DNA from: an uncultured Paraprevotella sp.
GTDB lineage: Bacteria; Bacteroidota; Bacteroidia; Bacteroidales; Bacteroidaceae
NCBI GenBank assembly: GCA_944321365.1
Contig: CALULA010000014.1
Coordinates: 1 to 57,604 of the forward strand
DNA length: 57,604 nt
Direction of reading: 5' to 3'
This document shows, piece after piece, positions 1 to 8,395 of the stretch. Position 1 is the first letter of the stretch. Each line of letters begins with the position of its first letter. The notes beneath the pieces were generated by a model, which was not told where the DNA came from, did not search any database, and saw only the letters and a list, made by a program, of their open reading frames with translations. The position numbers were made by a program, and so were the translations under genes.

Positions 1-1
1 C

Positions 2-460
2 GGTGCCAAGGGAAGCACTTACAACCCGGATGTGAGCTTCACCGGCGCAAACGCCTTCAGCCACTGCATGAGCCGGATTACACTCAATTTCAAAGAAGGA
101 AGCGGTGTCACCATCCCGACTGGTTACCCGACCAGCTACACACTGAAAGGCTTGTTGTTGCAAGGTACTTTCGACCCCACCACCGGCCAGACGGCAACCA
201 CTACCACAACCACGGCAGATGTAACCCTGCCAGGCAACCGCACCTCGTCCATCTTCTTCCCGCAGGAAGTGGAGAGCATCGGAATGGAAATATTATTGAA
301 CGGAAACACCTATTACACCGCACTTCCCGTGAAGGAAGGCAAGCTCCAAAGCGGCAAGGAATACCACTACGAGATCACCATCAGCCACCAGAATGTGGAG
401 GTAAATGCCTCTATCAAAGCATGGGACAAGGTGAATGATAACATTACCGTGGGACTCTGA
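2..460 (+). CDS. Fimbrillin-family protein, C-terminal part (cut by window edge)
   Basis: The frame is open from the first bases and ends at 460, so only the last 152 residues are visible; the GTG at 32 is internal, not a start. The visible part is rich in Thr, Gly and beta-strand-like segments and ends with a pattern (FFPQEVESIG, then KEYHYEITI and IKAWDKV) typical of Bacteroidales fimbrillin/Mfa-like lipoproteins, which are exported and built into cell-surface fimbriae. It precedes a second surface lipoprotein by 119 bp on the same strand, which suggests a fimbria-type operon. The family call rests on the C-terminal pattern alone, because the signal peptide and lipobox lie outside the window. 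Confidence 0.6.
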   Translation, partial: GAKGSTYNPDVSFTGANAFSHCMSRITLNFKEGSGVTIPTGYPTSYTLKGLLLQGTFDPTTGQTATTTTTTADVTLPGNRTSSIFFPQEVESIGMEILLNGNTYYTALPVKEGKLQSGKEYHYEITISHQNVEVNASIKAWDKVNDNITVGL

Positions 461-515
461 TCCACACACCGCTGCCCCGGCGCAAGCGTCAAGCCGGAGC
501 TGCCCATAGATGAGT

Positions 516-548
516 TATGGTGCGACGGCCGCCTTCGCAGGCGGCGGC
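516..548 (+). terminator. Short GC-rich hairpin between two surface-protein genes
   Basis: A GCCGCC arm and a GGCGGC arm enclose a six-base TTCGCA loop. There is no T-run after it, so it is more likely an attenuator or mRNA-stability hairpin than a full terminator. Confidence 0.3.
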
Positions 549-579
549 AGCACGAAACAAGAACAAAAAACAACGCGAT

Positions 580-2322
580 ATGAAGAAAAGACATTCCATT
601 CAGATACTTCTTGCCGTAGCTGCGATATTCTTTGCAGCGACTGCCTGTACGCAGGACGAGCTGACGGACGATACCCGGTTGCCCGAAGGACAATACCCCT
701 TGCAGATAGCCGCCGTCACCCTCAGCGTGGAGGAAGGCGAAGCGCAGCCGTGGGGCGCACCGCAGACCCGCGTCAGCGAGACCGAAGACGGCACGGGCAG
801 CAAGTGGGACGGCGATGAAGAGATAGACGTGCAGATAGAAGGCAGCACAGAGACAACCACCTACATCGTGCAGACCGACGGCACAGTCTCTTCCGACGCG
901 CCCCTTTACTGGAGCGACCGTAACACCCACACCGTCACCGCCTGGTATTCTGCTACAGACGGCACACTCGATCTCAGCGACCAAACAGACGGCCTTGCCT
1001 ACCTGCTGCACGGCACGGGCAGGGGCAACTATGAGAAGCCGGTAGAACTGACCTTCACCCACCGGCTGGCAAAGGTGCGTGTCACGCCCTCGAATGACAT
1101 CGCCGACGGTGAGGTAACTTCCCTCCAACTCTATACCTACACTCAATGCACCCACAACCAAGGCAACGACGTGCAGGGTGCAACCCCTGGCTGGATAGAA
1201 ATGAAGAAGTACAGCTACAACGGCCAGACCTGCTGGGAGGCCAACGTGGTGCCCGGCTACGCGATAACCAAGCTGATGGCGAACAACGACGGCAAGGAGC
1301 GCCCCCTCTCCACTACTATTAATCCCGAGGCAGGCAGCTTCTACAACATCACGCTGAACAATAACAAGGGATATACCGACGACGGCAACGGTAACTACAC
1401 TGTGACCACTGCCGACGGGCTGAAAGCTGTGGCAAACATTGCCAACAACGACAATCTTGGCATCAACATCACCCTGACCGCCGACATCACCCTGACGGGG
1501 GAATGGACACCGATAGGCACGGCCTGGAATAACTCATACACCGGCACCTTCGACGGTGGCGGCCATACCATCACGGGGCTGACCATGACGGGAAGTGACG
1601 AATATGCGGGGCTGTTCGGCTACATCGGCTCTGGCGGCACGGTGAAGAACGTAAAGTTGGAGAACGTGCAGATAACAAGCGATAACCAGTATGCCAATGT
1701 CGGCGGCGTGGCAGGATATAGCCGGGGCAACATTGAAAACTGCTCGGTGTCGGGCAGCGTCAGCGGAAACAGAAATAGCGACGGCACCGACAACTGCGTA
1801 GGCGGCGTGGTGGGCCAGCAATATGGCGGTACCATCACCGAATGCACTTCCTCGGCCATAGTGGATGGAACGAACGAAGTCGGCGGCGTGGTAGGTCTAA
1901 CTAATTATGGTGCCACGCTGACCGCCTGCTATGCCACGGGCAACGTGACCGTTACAGGTGACGGAACCGGCTCTATCTATGTAGGCGGCGTAACAGGAGA
2001 CAATGCTTTAGGCTCCCTGACCGCCTGCTATCACGCTACGGGCGATGTCACTGGAGCCTCAGGAAGCACAGGCGGCGTGGTGGGACGGAACTTCAAGGAC
2101 TCCATGATTGGTGGCGGTATCATCACCGCTTGCTACTGGAACGGTACAGTGACCGATGGCAATGGCATTGGTTATGATATGACCTACACCGGCGAAACCA
2201 CGAAGGTGACGGACGGCGACTGGACGGAAGCTATGAAAGTCATGAACGAGAAGCTGTCCGACACGGGCTGGCTGTATGTACCAGGCCCAGACGGTCTGCC
2301 CGTATTGGAGAAAAAACAGTAA
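580..2322 (+). CDS. GLUG-repeat surface lipoprotein with fimbrillin-like N-terminus
   Basis: Predicted exported lipoprotein of 580 residues. I chose the ATG at 580, not the upstream in-frame start at 517, because it begins a clear lipoprotein signal (MKKRHS, hydrophobic core, Cys at residue 23); the longer version would add a basic non-signal leader. Residues about 30-250 resemble fimbrillin-like Mfa proteins. From about residue 325 to 535 there are several GLUG-type repeats (GGxHTITGLTM, YAGLFGYIG, VGGVAGYSRG, VGGVVG), usually found in surface adhesins with beta-solenoid character. It lies just downstream of another fimbrillin-type gene, consistent with a tip or accessory fimbrial subunit. 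The exact role and any ligand cannot be read from the sequence. Confidence 0.7.
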   Translation: MKKRHSIQILLAVAAIFFAATACTQDELTDDTRLPEGQYPLQIAAVTLSVEEGEAQPWGAPQTRVSETEDGTGSKWDGDEEIDVQIEGSTETTTYIVQTDGTVSSDAPLYWSDRNTHTVTAWYSATDGTLDLSDQTDGLAYLLHGTGRGNYEKPVELTFTHRLAKVRVTPSNDIADGEVTSLQLYTYTQCTHNQGNDVQGATPGWIEMKKYSYNGQTCWEANVVPGYAITKLMANNDGKERPLSTTINPEAGSFYNITLNNNKGYTDDGNGNYTVTTADGLKAVANIANNDNLGINITLTADITLTGEWTPIGTAWNNSYTGTFDGGGHTITGLTMTGSDEYAGLFGYIGSGGTVKNVKLENVQITSDNQYANVGGVAGYSRGNIENCSVSGSVSGNRNSDGTDNCVGGVVGQQYGGTITECTSSAIVDGTNEVGGVVGLTNYGATLTACYATGNVTVTGDGTGSIYVGGVTGDNALGSLTACYHATGDVTGASGSTGGVVGRNFKDSMIGGGIITACYWNGTVTDGNGIGYDMTYTGETTKVTDGDWTEAMKVMNEKLSDTGWLYVPGPDGLPVLEKKQ

Positions 2323-2378
2323 GAAGGAACTCCCATTCCGGGCGGGAGCATTTGTGCCCGGTAAATCATACAGACACC

Positions 2379-2416
2379 GCAGCCCGCTACCACAAGGTCA
2401 GTGGGCTGCATTTTTA
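2379..2416 (+). terminator. Rho-independent terminator after the GLUG gene
   Basis: GCAGCCCGC at 2379-2387 pairs with GTGGGCTGC at 2401-2409 (one G-T pair) and is followed by ATTTTTA. It should end the fimbrillin/GLUG transcript. Confidence 0.75.
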
Positions 2417-2557
2417 TGAGGAAAGCATATTGTAAACGAAAATGAAGTAAACTGCATGAAACAGAAAACAGCAGCAATATTTCGCCCCGCTCCAAGTAGC
2501 TGTCAATCATTGATTCTTGCTCATCACCGATGAGCCACAGCGGCAAATATTGTTTCT

Positions 2558-2585
2558 TGTCCGTTGTGACGGACAGGATTTTTTA
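2558..2585 (+). terminator. Second plus-strand hairpin with T-tract
   Basis: TGTCCGT and ACGGACA enclose a TGTG loop and are followed by ATTTTTTA. The 140 bp between this and the previous terminator holds no convincing gene. It may be a back-up terminator, or end a short RNA whose promoter I cannot identify. Confidence 0.5.
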
Positions 2586-2616
2586 TCTCTGTGGATTCTT
2601 GTGTTGCAGCCATTGT

Positions 2617-3150
2617 TCAATCACTTATCCATTCTTTTTTTGTTATTCTCATAAAATGTTCTGTCCGGATGTCTCCTAACGGAGAAGTCTTGCCTTCTTC
2701 CGTATGATGGAAGCGAAAGCCGCATTTTTCCATTACCCGGCGCGATTTCATGTTGCCTTCATAATATCCGCACCATACGGCTGTCATATCCAGTTTCTCG
2801 AAACACCGTCGCAACAGACAGCGCACAGCTTCGGGTATCAGTCCTTGTCCCCAATACGGCTTGCCTATCCAGTAACCTATTTCGGCTTCGTCTGCCTGCA
2901 TTTCGGCACTGTGCAGCTCGTTACCGAACATGATGCCGATGCTTCCGACCGGCTCGCCGGTTTCTTTCAGTATGACGGCGTATGTTTCGGGAGCATTGAA
3001 TATCGTACGGATGATTTCAAGGCTGTTTTCCACGGAGGTGTGTGGAGGCCATCCGGCGATGGGGCCTACGTCGGGGTCTTTGGCGTATTTGTATAACGCT
3101 TCAGCATCGGTATCTTGCCAGGGGCGGAGAATCAGACGTTCGGTGTTCAT
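2617..3150 (-). CDS. GNAT-family N-acetyltransferase (RimJ/RimL-like)
   Basis: The 177-residue product has the usual length and signature of RimJ/RimL-type acetyltransferases: an N-terminal TERLILRPW segment, a mid region with EIGYWIGKPYWGQGLIPEA (the acetyl-CoA-binding motif A with the Q/GxGxG-like turn), and a C-terminal NMKSRRVMEKCGF motif. Such enzymes move acetyl from acetyl-CoA to an N-terminal or side-chain amine in the cytoplasm; the substrate here is unknown. It stands alone between plus-strand terminators and the recombinase gene, and has its own -7 box at 3188-3195. Confidence 0.85.
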   Translation of the reverse strand: MNTERLILRPWQDTDAEALYKYAKDPDVGPIAGWPPHTSVENSLEIIRTIFNAPETYAVILKETGEPVGSIGIMFGNELHSAEMQADEAEIGYWIGKPYWGQGLIPEAVRCLLRRCFEKLDMTAVWCGYYEGNMKSRRVMEKCGFRFHHTEEGKTSPLGDIRTEHFMRITKKEWISD

Positions 3151-3182
3151 GGACAGTTCATTGATGTTTTTACAAGGCGTTT

Positions 3183-3209
3183 ATCTGCAAAGATAGGCTT
3201 TTTGCAGAT
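3183..3209 (-). promoter_or_regulatory. -7 box inside a 9-bp inverted repeat, upstream of the acetyltransferase
   Basis: On the minus strand TATCTTTG (3195-3188) fits the Bacteroidetes -7 box. It overlaps one arm of a perfect inverted repeat, ATCTGCAAA at 3183-3191 and TTTGCAGAT at 3201-3209. The arrangement suits an operator, but a chance hairpin is possible. Confidence 0.45.
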
Positions 3210-3281
3210 GTCCTGATAACGTTCCGCCGTAAATTTTGCAGCCGTTTGTCCAAGTGTCCGTTGTGTCGGGTGAGACAGTAG

Positions 3282-3311
3282 GGTGTGCCCTGCCGGACGG
3301 CAGGGCACACC
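3282..3311. terminator. Perfect 13-bp hairpin downstream of the recombinase
   Basis: GGTGTGCCCTGCC and GGCAGGGCACACC enclose a GGAC loop. On the minus strand it lies 15 bp after the recombinase stop codon; there is no long T-run on that side, while TTTT follows on the plus side. Confidence 0.6.
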
Positions 3312-3326
3312 TTTTGACAGGGCTGC

Positions 3327-4532
3327 TTACAGCTCTTTCAGAATCATGCGGTTGGCACGGTCCACCACGGTTGTGTCCAGTGAGGCCAGATAGATGTAGG
3401 TGGTGGTTTCGGAATCGTGTCCCATTCCTTCGCTGATGATGGATATGGGGATGTTTTTGCTTCGGGCGATGCTGGCCCAGGAGTGGCGGGCCACGTACAT
3501 GGACAGTGGGAACGGGCTGTGCACGGTGCCAGAGATGATTTTCAGCTGTCTGTTGACCAGCGTGAGGGCATTTTTGTATTGCCGGCGTTCCTGTCCGTCC
3601 TCGGCATGGATGATGGGGAGCAGATATTCGGTGGTGTTCACCGGATATTTGTCCAGAATCTCCTGCATGCATCTTTCCCATTTGATGGTCAGTTGCTGTC
3701 CGGTCTTTTTACGGCGATAAGTCAGTATGCCGTTGTGCAGGTCTCTTTTCTTGAGATAGGCCATGTCGATGAACGACATGCCGCGTGTGTAGAAGCTGAA
3801 GAGGAACATGTCGCGGGCGTAGCCCGTGTTGGCGGCCGGAGGCAGTTCTATTTCCTTGATGGACTTGATGATTTTCAGTGGGACGGCACGTTTCACCGTT
3901 TTTTCAATGCCGGTATAGACGTGTTTGAAAGGGAAGCGTTGCGTTGTGACTCCTTTGTCCACCGCGCGGTTGTAGACAGCCCGCAGGATGCGCATGTAGA
4001 ACGAGACGGTGTTCATGGTCAGCTCTTCTTTCTTCAGGTATGCCTCGTAGCTTTCCATTGTGTCCTGCGTAATCTCCTCCATGGCGATTTCCCGGTCGTT
4101 GCGGAACCGCATGAAGCTGTTCAGGGCGGATTGATAGGTTTCTCCCGTGCGCATCCGTCCTTGGCGTCTCAGCTGACTGATGAGTGAGGTCATGAAAGTT
4201 CTCAGGGTGTTTTCCTGAAACCGGTTGCGGTAGAAGCGCAGCAGCTCTTCCGTGGTGTAGGGCCTCTGTTTGCGGTTGAGTGTGACGATGCATTCATTCA
4301 GGCGGAGCAGTTCCTCCTTGATTTCTTGCCGGTAGCTGCACAGCAGGGCTTGCCTGTCGGGTCTGCCGGGCGACAGGACGATGCGGCCTGCGGCACTGTC
4401 CCATTCGTCGGGAAAGATTTTGTACTTGGTCTTCTGCGACCGTAACACCCGGTGATGGATGACTTGAAAATAGATTGACCCAGGTTTTTCCTGAATGGTC
4501 GAAGGTCTGAATTTGACTTTTACTGAAGCCAT
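3327..4532 (-). CDS. Tyrosine-type site-specific recombinase (phage-integrase family)
   Basis: The 401-residue protein matches the Bacteroidales integrase/invertase type: an N-terminal Arm-like domain (about 1-90), a SAM-like core-binding domain (about 105-200) and a C-terminal catalytic domain. Visible catalytic residues are Arg250 (in YTRGM), Lys275/276, Arg349, His372 (in GHDSE) and the nucleophile Tyr381. The first residue of the usual HxxR box is Tyr346 here (YVAR), a substitution I recall in other Bacteroidetes recombinases. Such enzymes integrate elements or invert promoters of surface genes. The nearby fimbrillin genes make a phase-variation role attractive, but I found no long inverted repeats flanking a promoter here. 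Confidence 0.85.
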   Translation of the reverse strand: MASVKVKFRPSTIQEKPGSIYFQVIHHRVLRSQKTKYKIFPDEWDSAAGRIVLSPGRPDRQALLCSYRQEIKEELLRLNECIVTLNRKQRPYTTEELLRFYRNRFQENTLRTFMTSLISQLRRQGRMRTGETYQSALNSFMRFRNDREIAMEEITQDTMESYEAYLKKEELTMNTVSFYMRILRAVYNRAVDKGVTTQRFPFKHVYTGIEKTVKRAVPLKIIKSIKEIELPPAANTGYARDMFLFSFYTRGMSFIDMAYLKKRDLHNGILTYRRKKTGQQLTIKWERCMQEILDKYPVNTTEYLLPIIHAEDGQERRQYKNALTLVNRQLKIISGTVHSPFPLSMYVARHSWASIARSKNIPISIISEGMGHDSETTTYIYLASLDTTVVDRANRMILKEL

Positions 4533-4664
4533 GTCGTTTTGTTTTTTAGAGTTTAGGGATTTATTGTTCCGATAAGGGAACTTAGTTCAGAAATAAGATA
4601 ATGCAAAACGCCCGATTTTAAACCAACATTTGCCCGGATGTTCGTCCGTTTCAGGTATTTTTTA

Positions 4665-4672
4665 TAACTTTG
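4665..4672 (+). promoter_or_regulatory. -7 box TAACTTTG of the MATE gene
   Basis: TAACTTTG lies 27 bp before the ATG at 4700. It overlaps the alternative TTG start at 4670, which rules that start out. No good -33 TTTG is seen at 19-21 bp. Confidence 0.55.
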
Positions 4673-4699
4673 TCGGCTCAATTTTTGTTTTTTTCAGGA

Positions 4700-6052
4700 A
4701 TGGAACAAGTGAAGGTAAAGGGCAAGACTGTCTATTCGGCCAAGGAAATTCTGCGCATTGCTTATCCTATACTGGTCAGTCTGCTGATGGAACAGATGAT
4801 AGGTATGACCGACACCGCTTTCCTCGGACGGGTTGGCGAGGTGGAGCTGGGGGCGGCGGCCATAGCCGGTGTCTACTACATGGTGGTGTTCATGATTGGT
4901 TTCGGTTTCGGCATCGGTGCGCAGATTCTGATGGCCCGCCGGAACGGCGGAGGGCATTATGCCGAGATTGGTGACATATTCTACCACGGCCTGTATTTCA
5001 TTCTGGGGCTGGCCCTGCTGGCTTTTGTGCTCTCCAAGGCGGTGGCTCCGGTGTTGTTGCCCACAGTCGTCTCGTCGCCCCATATCGTCGCTGCGGCTCT
5101 CAGCTATCTGGACTGGCGCATCTTCGGTTTTTTCTTCTCTTTTGTGGCCGTGATGTTCAGGGCCTTTTTTATCGGTACGACGCAGACCAAGACGCTGACA
5201 TTGAACTCCGTCATCATGGTGTTGTCCAATGTCGTGTTCAACTACATCTTGATTTACGGTAAACTGGGCTTCCCCGCGCTGGGTATTGCGGGAGCTGCCA
5301 TCGGGTCGTCCCTGGCAGAGCTGGTGTCGATGGTGTTTTTCATTGTCTATACCCGCCGTCGCGTGGATCTGGCGAAATACGGGCTGAACCGCCGCATCCG
5401 TTTCGACCGCCACAAGCTGGGGCGCATTCTGAACGTGTCGTTCTGGACGATGATTCAGAATTTCATATCTTTCTCCACCTGGTTCCTGTTTTTCCTCTTT
5501 GTGGAGCACCTCGGCGAACGGGCGTTGGCCGTCACGAACGTGGTGCGCAACATCTCCGGCATCTCGTTCATGGTGGTGGCCGCCTTTGCCTCCACCTGCA
5601 GTTCTCTGGTGAGCAACCTGATCGGTGCGGGGCGCGAGGAGGCCGTCATGCCTACGATACGCCAGCATGTGCGGCTCACGTTCATGATCGTGCTGCCCAT
5701 GGTGGCCTTATTTGCTCTCTTTCCCCGTGTGATCATAGGAGTTTATACCAACATACCGGACCTGATAACGGCCACCATCCCGTCGTTGTGGGTCTACTGT
5801 ACGACGCCCCTGCTGATTGCTCCGGGCAACATCTACTTCCAGGCCGTGTCCGGCACGGGCAACACCCGCATGGCTTTCATGCTGGAGCTGGCCACCCTGT
5901 GTGTCTATACCTTATATATATACGTCATCATCCAGCACCTGCGTTTCGATGTGGCCTGGTGCTGGACGTCCGAGCATGTCTACGGTCTGTGCATCCTGCT
6001 GTTGTGTTATGCTTACATGAGGCGCGGCCGTTGGCGGATGGAGAAAATCTGA
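4700..6052 (+). CDS. MATE-family multidrug/Na+ (H+) antiporter
   Basis: A 450-residue integral inner-membrane protein with about twelve hydrophobic segments in two similar halves, the MATE layout. The opening EILRIAYPILVSLLMEQMIGMTDTAFLGRVGEVELGAAAIAG is a standard MATE first repeat (described here in pieces: PILVSLLMEQ, then TDTAFLGRVG). The family exports cationic drugs or metabolites in exchange for Na+ or H+. The ATG at 4700 is preferred because the longer start falls in the -7 box. It is monocistronic, ending before a bidirectional hairpin. The substrate is not predictable. Confidence 0.88.
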   Translation: MEQVKVKGKTVYSAKEILRIAYPILVSLLMEQMIGMTDTAFLGRVGEVELGAAAIAGVYYMVVFMIGFGFGIGAQILMARRNGGGHYAEIGDIFYHGLYFILGLALLAFVLSKAVAPVLLPTVVSSPHIVAAALSYLDWRIFGFFFSFVAVMFRAFFIGTTQTKTLTLNSVIMVLSNVVFNYILIYGKLGFPALGIAGAAIGSSLAELVSMVFFIVYTRRRVDLAKYGLNRRIRFDRHKLGRILNVSFWTMIQNFISFSTWFLFFLFVEHLGERALAVTNVVRNISGISFMVVAAFASTCSSLVSNLIGAGREEAVMPTIRQHVRLTFMIVLPMVALFALFPRVIIGVYTNIPDLITATIPSLWVYCTTPLLIAPGNIYFQAVSGTGNTRMAFMLELATLCVYTLYIYVIIQHLRFDVAWCWTSEHVYGLCILLLCYAYMRRGRWRMEKI

Positions 6053-6145
6053 GGCATGCCGGCGGGCGGTATGCGGGCGGAAGCGGTGTCTGTTCCTTGC
6101 GGGACGCGGTGTCTGTCGGTCGTGGATGGCGGGCGGAAACAAAAG

Positions 6146-6188
6146 CGGATGCAGGCTGGGGGAACGTTTGTTCCTTCGCCTGCATCCG
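6146..6188. terminator. Bidirectional terminator between convergent genes
   Basis: CGGATGCAGGC and GCCTGCATCCG pair, with an inner GGAAC/GTTCC hairpin. It separates the MATE gene from the convergent lipoprotein gene ending at 6216. Confidence 0.65.
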
Positions 6189-6215
6189 TCTCAACAAAGG
6201 GAACGTATGCCGCAG

Positions 6216-6647
6216 TTATTTGATGCGCTTGTAGGTGAACGGGGTGCCTTCTGCTTCCACTTTCAGTTCCTTGTCGTCCACGCTGATGATTTTGTAGGCC
6301 AGTTTCTGCTGGTCCATCTCGGCCATGCCTTTTGTTATTCCTTCCAATATGGCTTTTTCATCCTCCGACACGCCGCTGCCGTACTCAAAAGTCACGTTTT
6401 TCGTGTCGGTGGTGATGTACAGGCTGTCGCCTTTCACTTCCCAAGTGCCGGGCGACTTGATGGTGCAGTCCATGCTTTCCGGCTTGGCTTCGTTCATGAA
6501 CTTCCCGCCTGATGCGAATTCATACGTTGCCCCTGGCGTAAAGTCCATTTCATACTTCCCTTCGATTTTGTCTTCCATGCTGTTCCCGCAGCTCATTGCG
6601 GTGAACGACAGTGCAGCCACGGCTGCCATCCAGATTGTCTTTTTCAT
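6216..6647 (-). CDS. Small lipoprotein, lipocalin-like, paralogue of the one at 9351-9776
   Basis: The product is 143 residues from MKKTIW. I rejected the upstream start at 6692 because the lipoprotein signal with Cys20 (SFTAMSC) begins here. The mature part has alternating strand-like segments: IEGKYEMDF, ATYEF, DCTIKSPGTWEVKGDSLYI. These match its paralogue at 9351-9776 (IAGKYEH, TFEF, DCTIEYPGTWTVDGDSLFV), and both end in YxRIK. The fold looks like a small beta-barrel such as lipocalin-like DUF lipoproteins, but no function is known to me. It is the last gene of a four-gene minus-strand set that begins at 9028. Confidence 0.7.
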   Translation of the reverse strand: MKKTIWMAAVAALSFTAMSCGNSMEDKIEGKYEMDFTPGATYEFASGGKFMNEAKPESMDCTIKSPGTWEVKGDSLYITTDTKNVTFEYGSGVSEDEKAILEGITKGMAEMDQQKLAYKIISVDDKELKVEAEGTPFTYKRIK

Positions 6648-6698
6648 AAATGGTCTGTTGTTTGTTTTACATGTTGTGTGCATTTGTTGCACTATTCT

Positions 6699-7796
6699 TT
6701 AGAACTCACTCAGGTCGTACTCATGCTCTTCAAAGCTTTCATAATCTTCAGATGTTGGTGAAGAGGCTTTCAGAACCGTCTTGTCTTCGTTGAATTCTAT
6801 GTCTTTCGCAAAGGCTATGTGCTGCCATTTTTCATTGTCCATGTCGAAATAGAACGCATCGCATGCGCTTCCCATCCCGTTGCCTCCGTTATAGGTGATG
6901 AAGAAGAGCTTGTTGCCATATACCGTGTAGTCCTCAATACTGTAAATGGGAACATGGTCAAAGGCTTCATTCATATTGATGGTATACAAGGTCTTTGTGC
7001 TTTTGTCTATTTGGTACAGGTTGTTTTCTCCTTCTTTCAGGTAGTACCAGTAGTTCCCGTCTGTGGAAACGCCGGCTAAAGTTGCTCCTTCAGGGGCTTC
7101 CGGCTTGCTTTCCATCTCATCGGCAATGACACTTTCTGTGACCATGCCGGTCAGTCCATCACTGAAAAGCTTGGCCATTTTGTTGGTTCCTACGGCAAAT
7201 CCGACGATGGAAACGACCACTGCGATGGCCAGTGCTATCCAGTCGGAGGGTTTGGCTTTGGCAGGCCGGGTGTCCGTCTTGCCTTTCTGGCAGAGGAGAA
7301 TCAGAAGCAATATGTTTCCGATGGTCGGGATAAGGGAGATGAGATACCACCATCCGCTTGTGCCCATGTCGTGCAGACGGCGCACTGAGGCCGCGATGGA
7401 CGGGACAATTGTAGCCAGCAGATAGATGAGGAACAGGACGGGAAATCCGATCATCATGTTGATGGCCAACAGCGGGATGATACTCAGCGTATAGAACAGG
7501 TAAGCTATCCAGAACTGCTTGCGGGGCAGTTTGCCTTTGAAGTCTGCGTAATGCCGGAAGAACACTTCCACGTAATACCTTTCGATCAGGCTCGGCACGC
7601 TGTCGGCCGTCTGCCCGGTGTCTGCCGGGGATGCAGGAGGCGGTGTGGCTGTTCCAGCCGGTCGTGCCGTGGCCGGCTGTATGGATTCCGCTGCATTTGC
7701 CGGCTTTTCCTCCTGCCATTCCCCGCAATGTTTACATTTCTTGACCGTGGCCAGAATCTCTTCGCCGCAATAAGGGCATCTTTTTGTTTCTTCCAT
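6699..7796 (-). CDS. Zinc-ribbon / DUF805 membrane protein with C-terminal beta-rich domain
   Basis: A 365-residue protein in three parts. Residues 7-24 hold a CxxC-x10-CxxC zinc ribbon (Cys7, 10, 21, 24) of the CPYCGEEI type. Residues about 75-185 form a DUF805 membrane module with its hallmark RRLHDMGTSGWW and four hydrophobic segments. A further membrane segment (about 190-210) is followed by a C-terminal domain of about 150 residues with repeated short strands (NYWYYLKEGENNLYQID) that resembles DUF5050-like propeller repeats. The zinc ribbon is nearly identical to that of the next gene upstream. The function is unknown; the layout suggests a cytoplasmic zinc ribbon tethered to an extracytoplasmic sensor or binding domain. 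Confidence 0.75.
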   Translation of the reverse strand: MEETKRCPYCGEEILATVKKCKHCGEWQEEKPANAAESIQPATARPAGTATPPPASPADTGQTADSVPSLIERYYVEVFFRHYADFKGKLPRKQFWIAYLFYTLSIIPLLAINMMIGFPVLFLIYLLATIVPSIAASVRRLHDMGTSGWWYLISLIPTIGNILLLILLCQKGKTDTRPAKAKPSDWIALAIAVVVSIVGFAVGTNKMAKLFSDGLTGMVTESVIADEMESKPEAPEGATLAGVSTDGNYWYYLKEGENNLYQIDKSTKTLYTINMNEAFDHVPIYSIEDYTVYGNKLFFITYNGGNGMGSACDAFYFDMDNEKWQHIAFAKDIEFNEDKTVLKASSPTSEDYESFEEHEYDLSEF

Positions 7797-7821
7797 AGTG
7801 GTTTTTTTTTGAGGTTGTTTA

Positions 7822-8379
7822 TCAGAAGTCTTCCATAATCAAATCCGTGAAGGGCAGGACAAAGCCGAATGCGGCCACACTGGCCGGTGAGGAATCCCCT
7901 GTCTCTTTGTCGGTGATGATGCCGAATGATATGACTTTGTAGTTTTTGATGCGTATGTCTAACCGTTGGCGGATGAGTCCGTCCACTACGGCGTCCGCGA
8001 TGTTCTTCTCATTCAACAGCGCGTTTCCCAAGATGCTGGTGAGGACATCCTGCCGGTTGACGTAGTCGTGCGCGCGTTCTTTCACACATTCCCTGACATC
8101 GGCCTGCAGCTTGTCTCTATGTTTGCTGTCGGAAGGCAGGGTGAACCATGCAATGAGGGCGATGATCCCGTAGAACAACACGTTTTTCAGCCATCCCCAA
8201 GAGCATCCGTCCGCTTCATCGTCCTCCTCATCGTCATATTCGGCCTCAGTTACTGTTTTGGGGCTGGGTGGAGGTCCTCCCTCGATCCATTCCCCGCAGT
8301 GCTTGCACTTCTTGGCCGTAGCCAGGATCTCTTCTCCACAATACGGGCATTTCTTTGTCTTTTCATTTGCTTCTTCCAT
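7822..8379 (-). CDS. Zinc-ribbon membrane protein of unknown function
   Basis: 185 residues: a zinc ribbon with Cys11, 14, 25 and 28, an acidic linker (about 40-56), one hydrophobic segment (about 63-80, LKNVLFYGIIALIAWF) and a soluble C-terminal domain of about 100 residues with no motif I recognise; parts resemble DUF4359-type proteins. The zinc ribbon repeats the one in the downstream gene almost residue for residue, so one was probably copied from the other, with different domains attached. It sits 25 bp upstream of that gene and 16 bp downstream of a lipoprotein gene, so the set is likely co-transcribed. Confidence 0.7.
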   Translation of the reverse strand: MEEANEKTKKCPYCGEEILATAKKCKHCGEWIEGGPPPSPKTVTEAEYDDEEDDEADGCSWGWLKNVLFYGIIALIAWFTLPSDSKHRDKLQADVRECVKERAHDYVNRQDVLTSILGNALLNEKNIADAVVDGLIRQRLDIRIKNYKVISFGIITDKETGDSSPASVAAFGFVLPFTDLIMEDF

Positions 8380-8395
8380 AGTATTATTGTTTTTG

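Noticed and set aside
4533..4680. Invertible promoter between the recombinase and MATE genes
   Set aside because: Only a five-base inverted repeat (GTTCC/GGAAC) is present; there are no paired long repeats.
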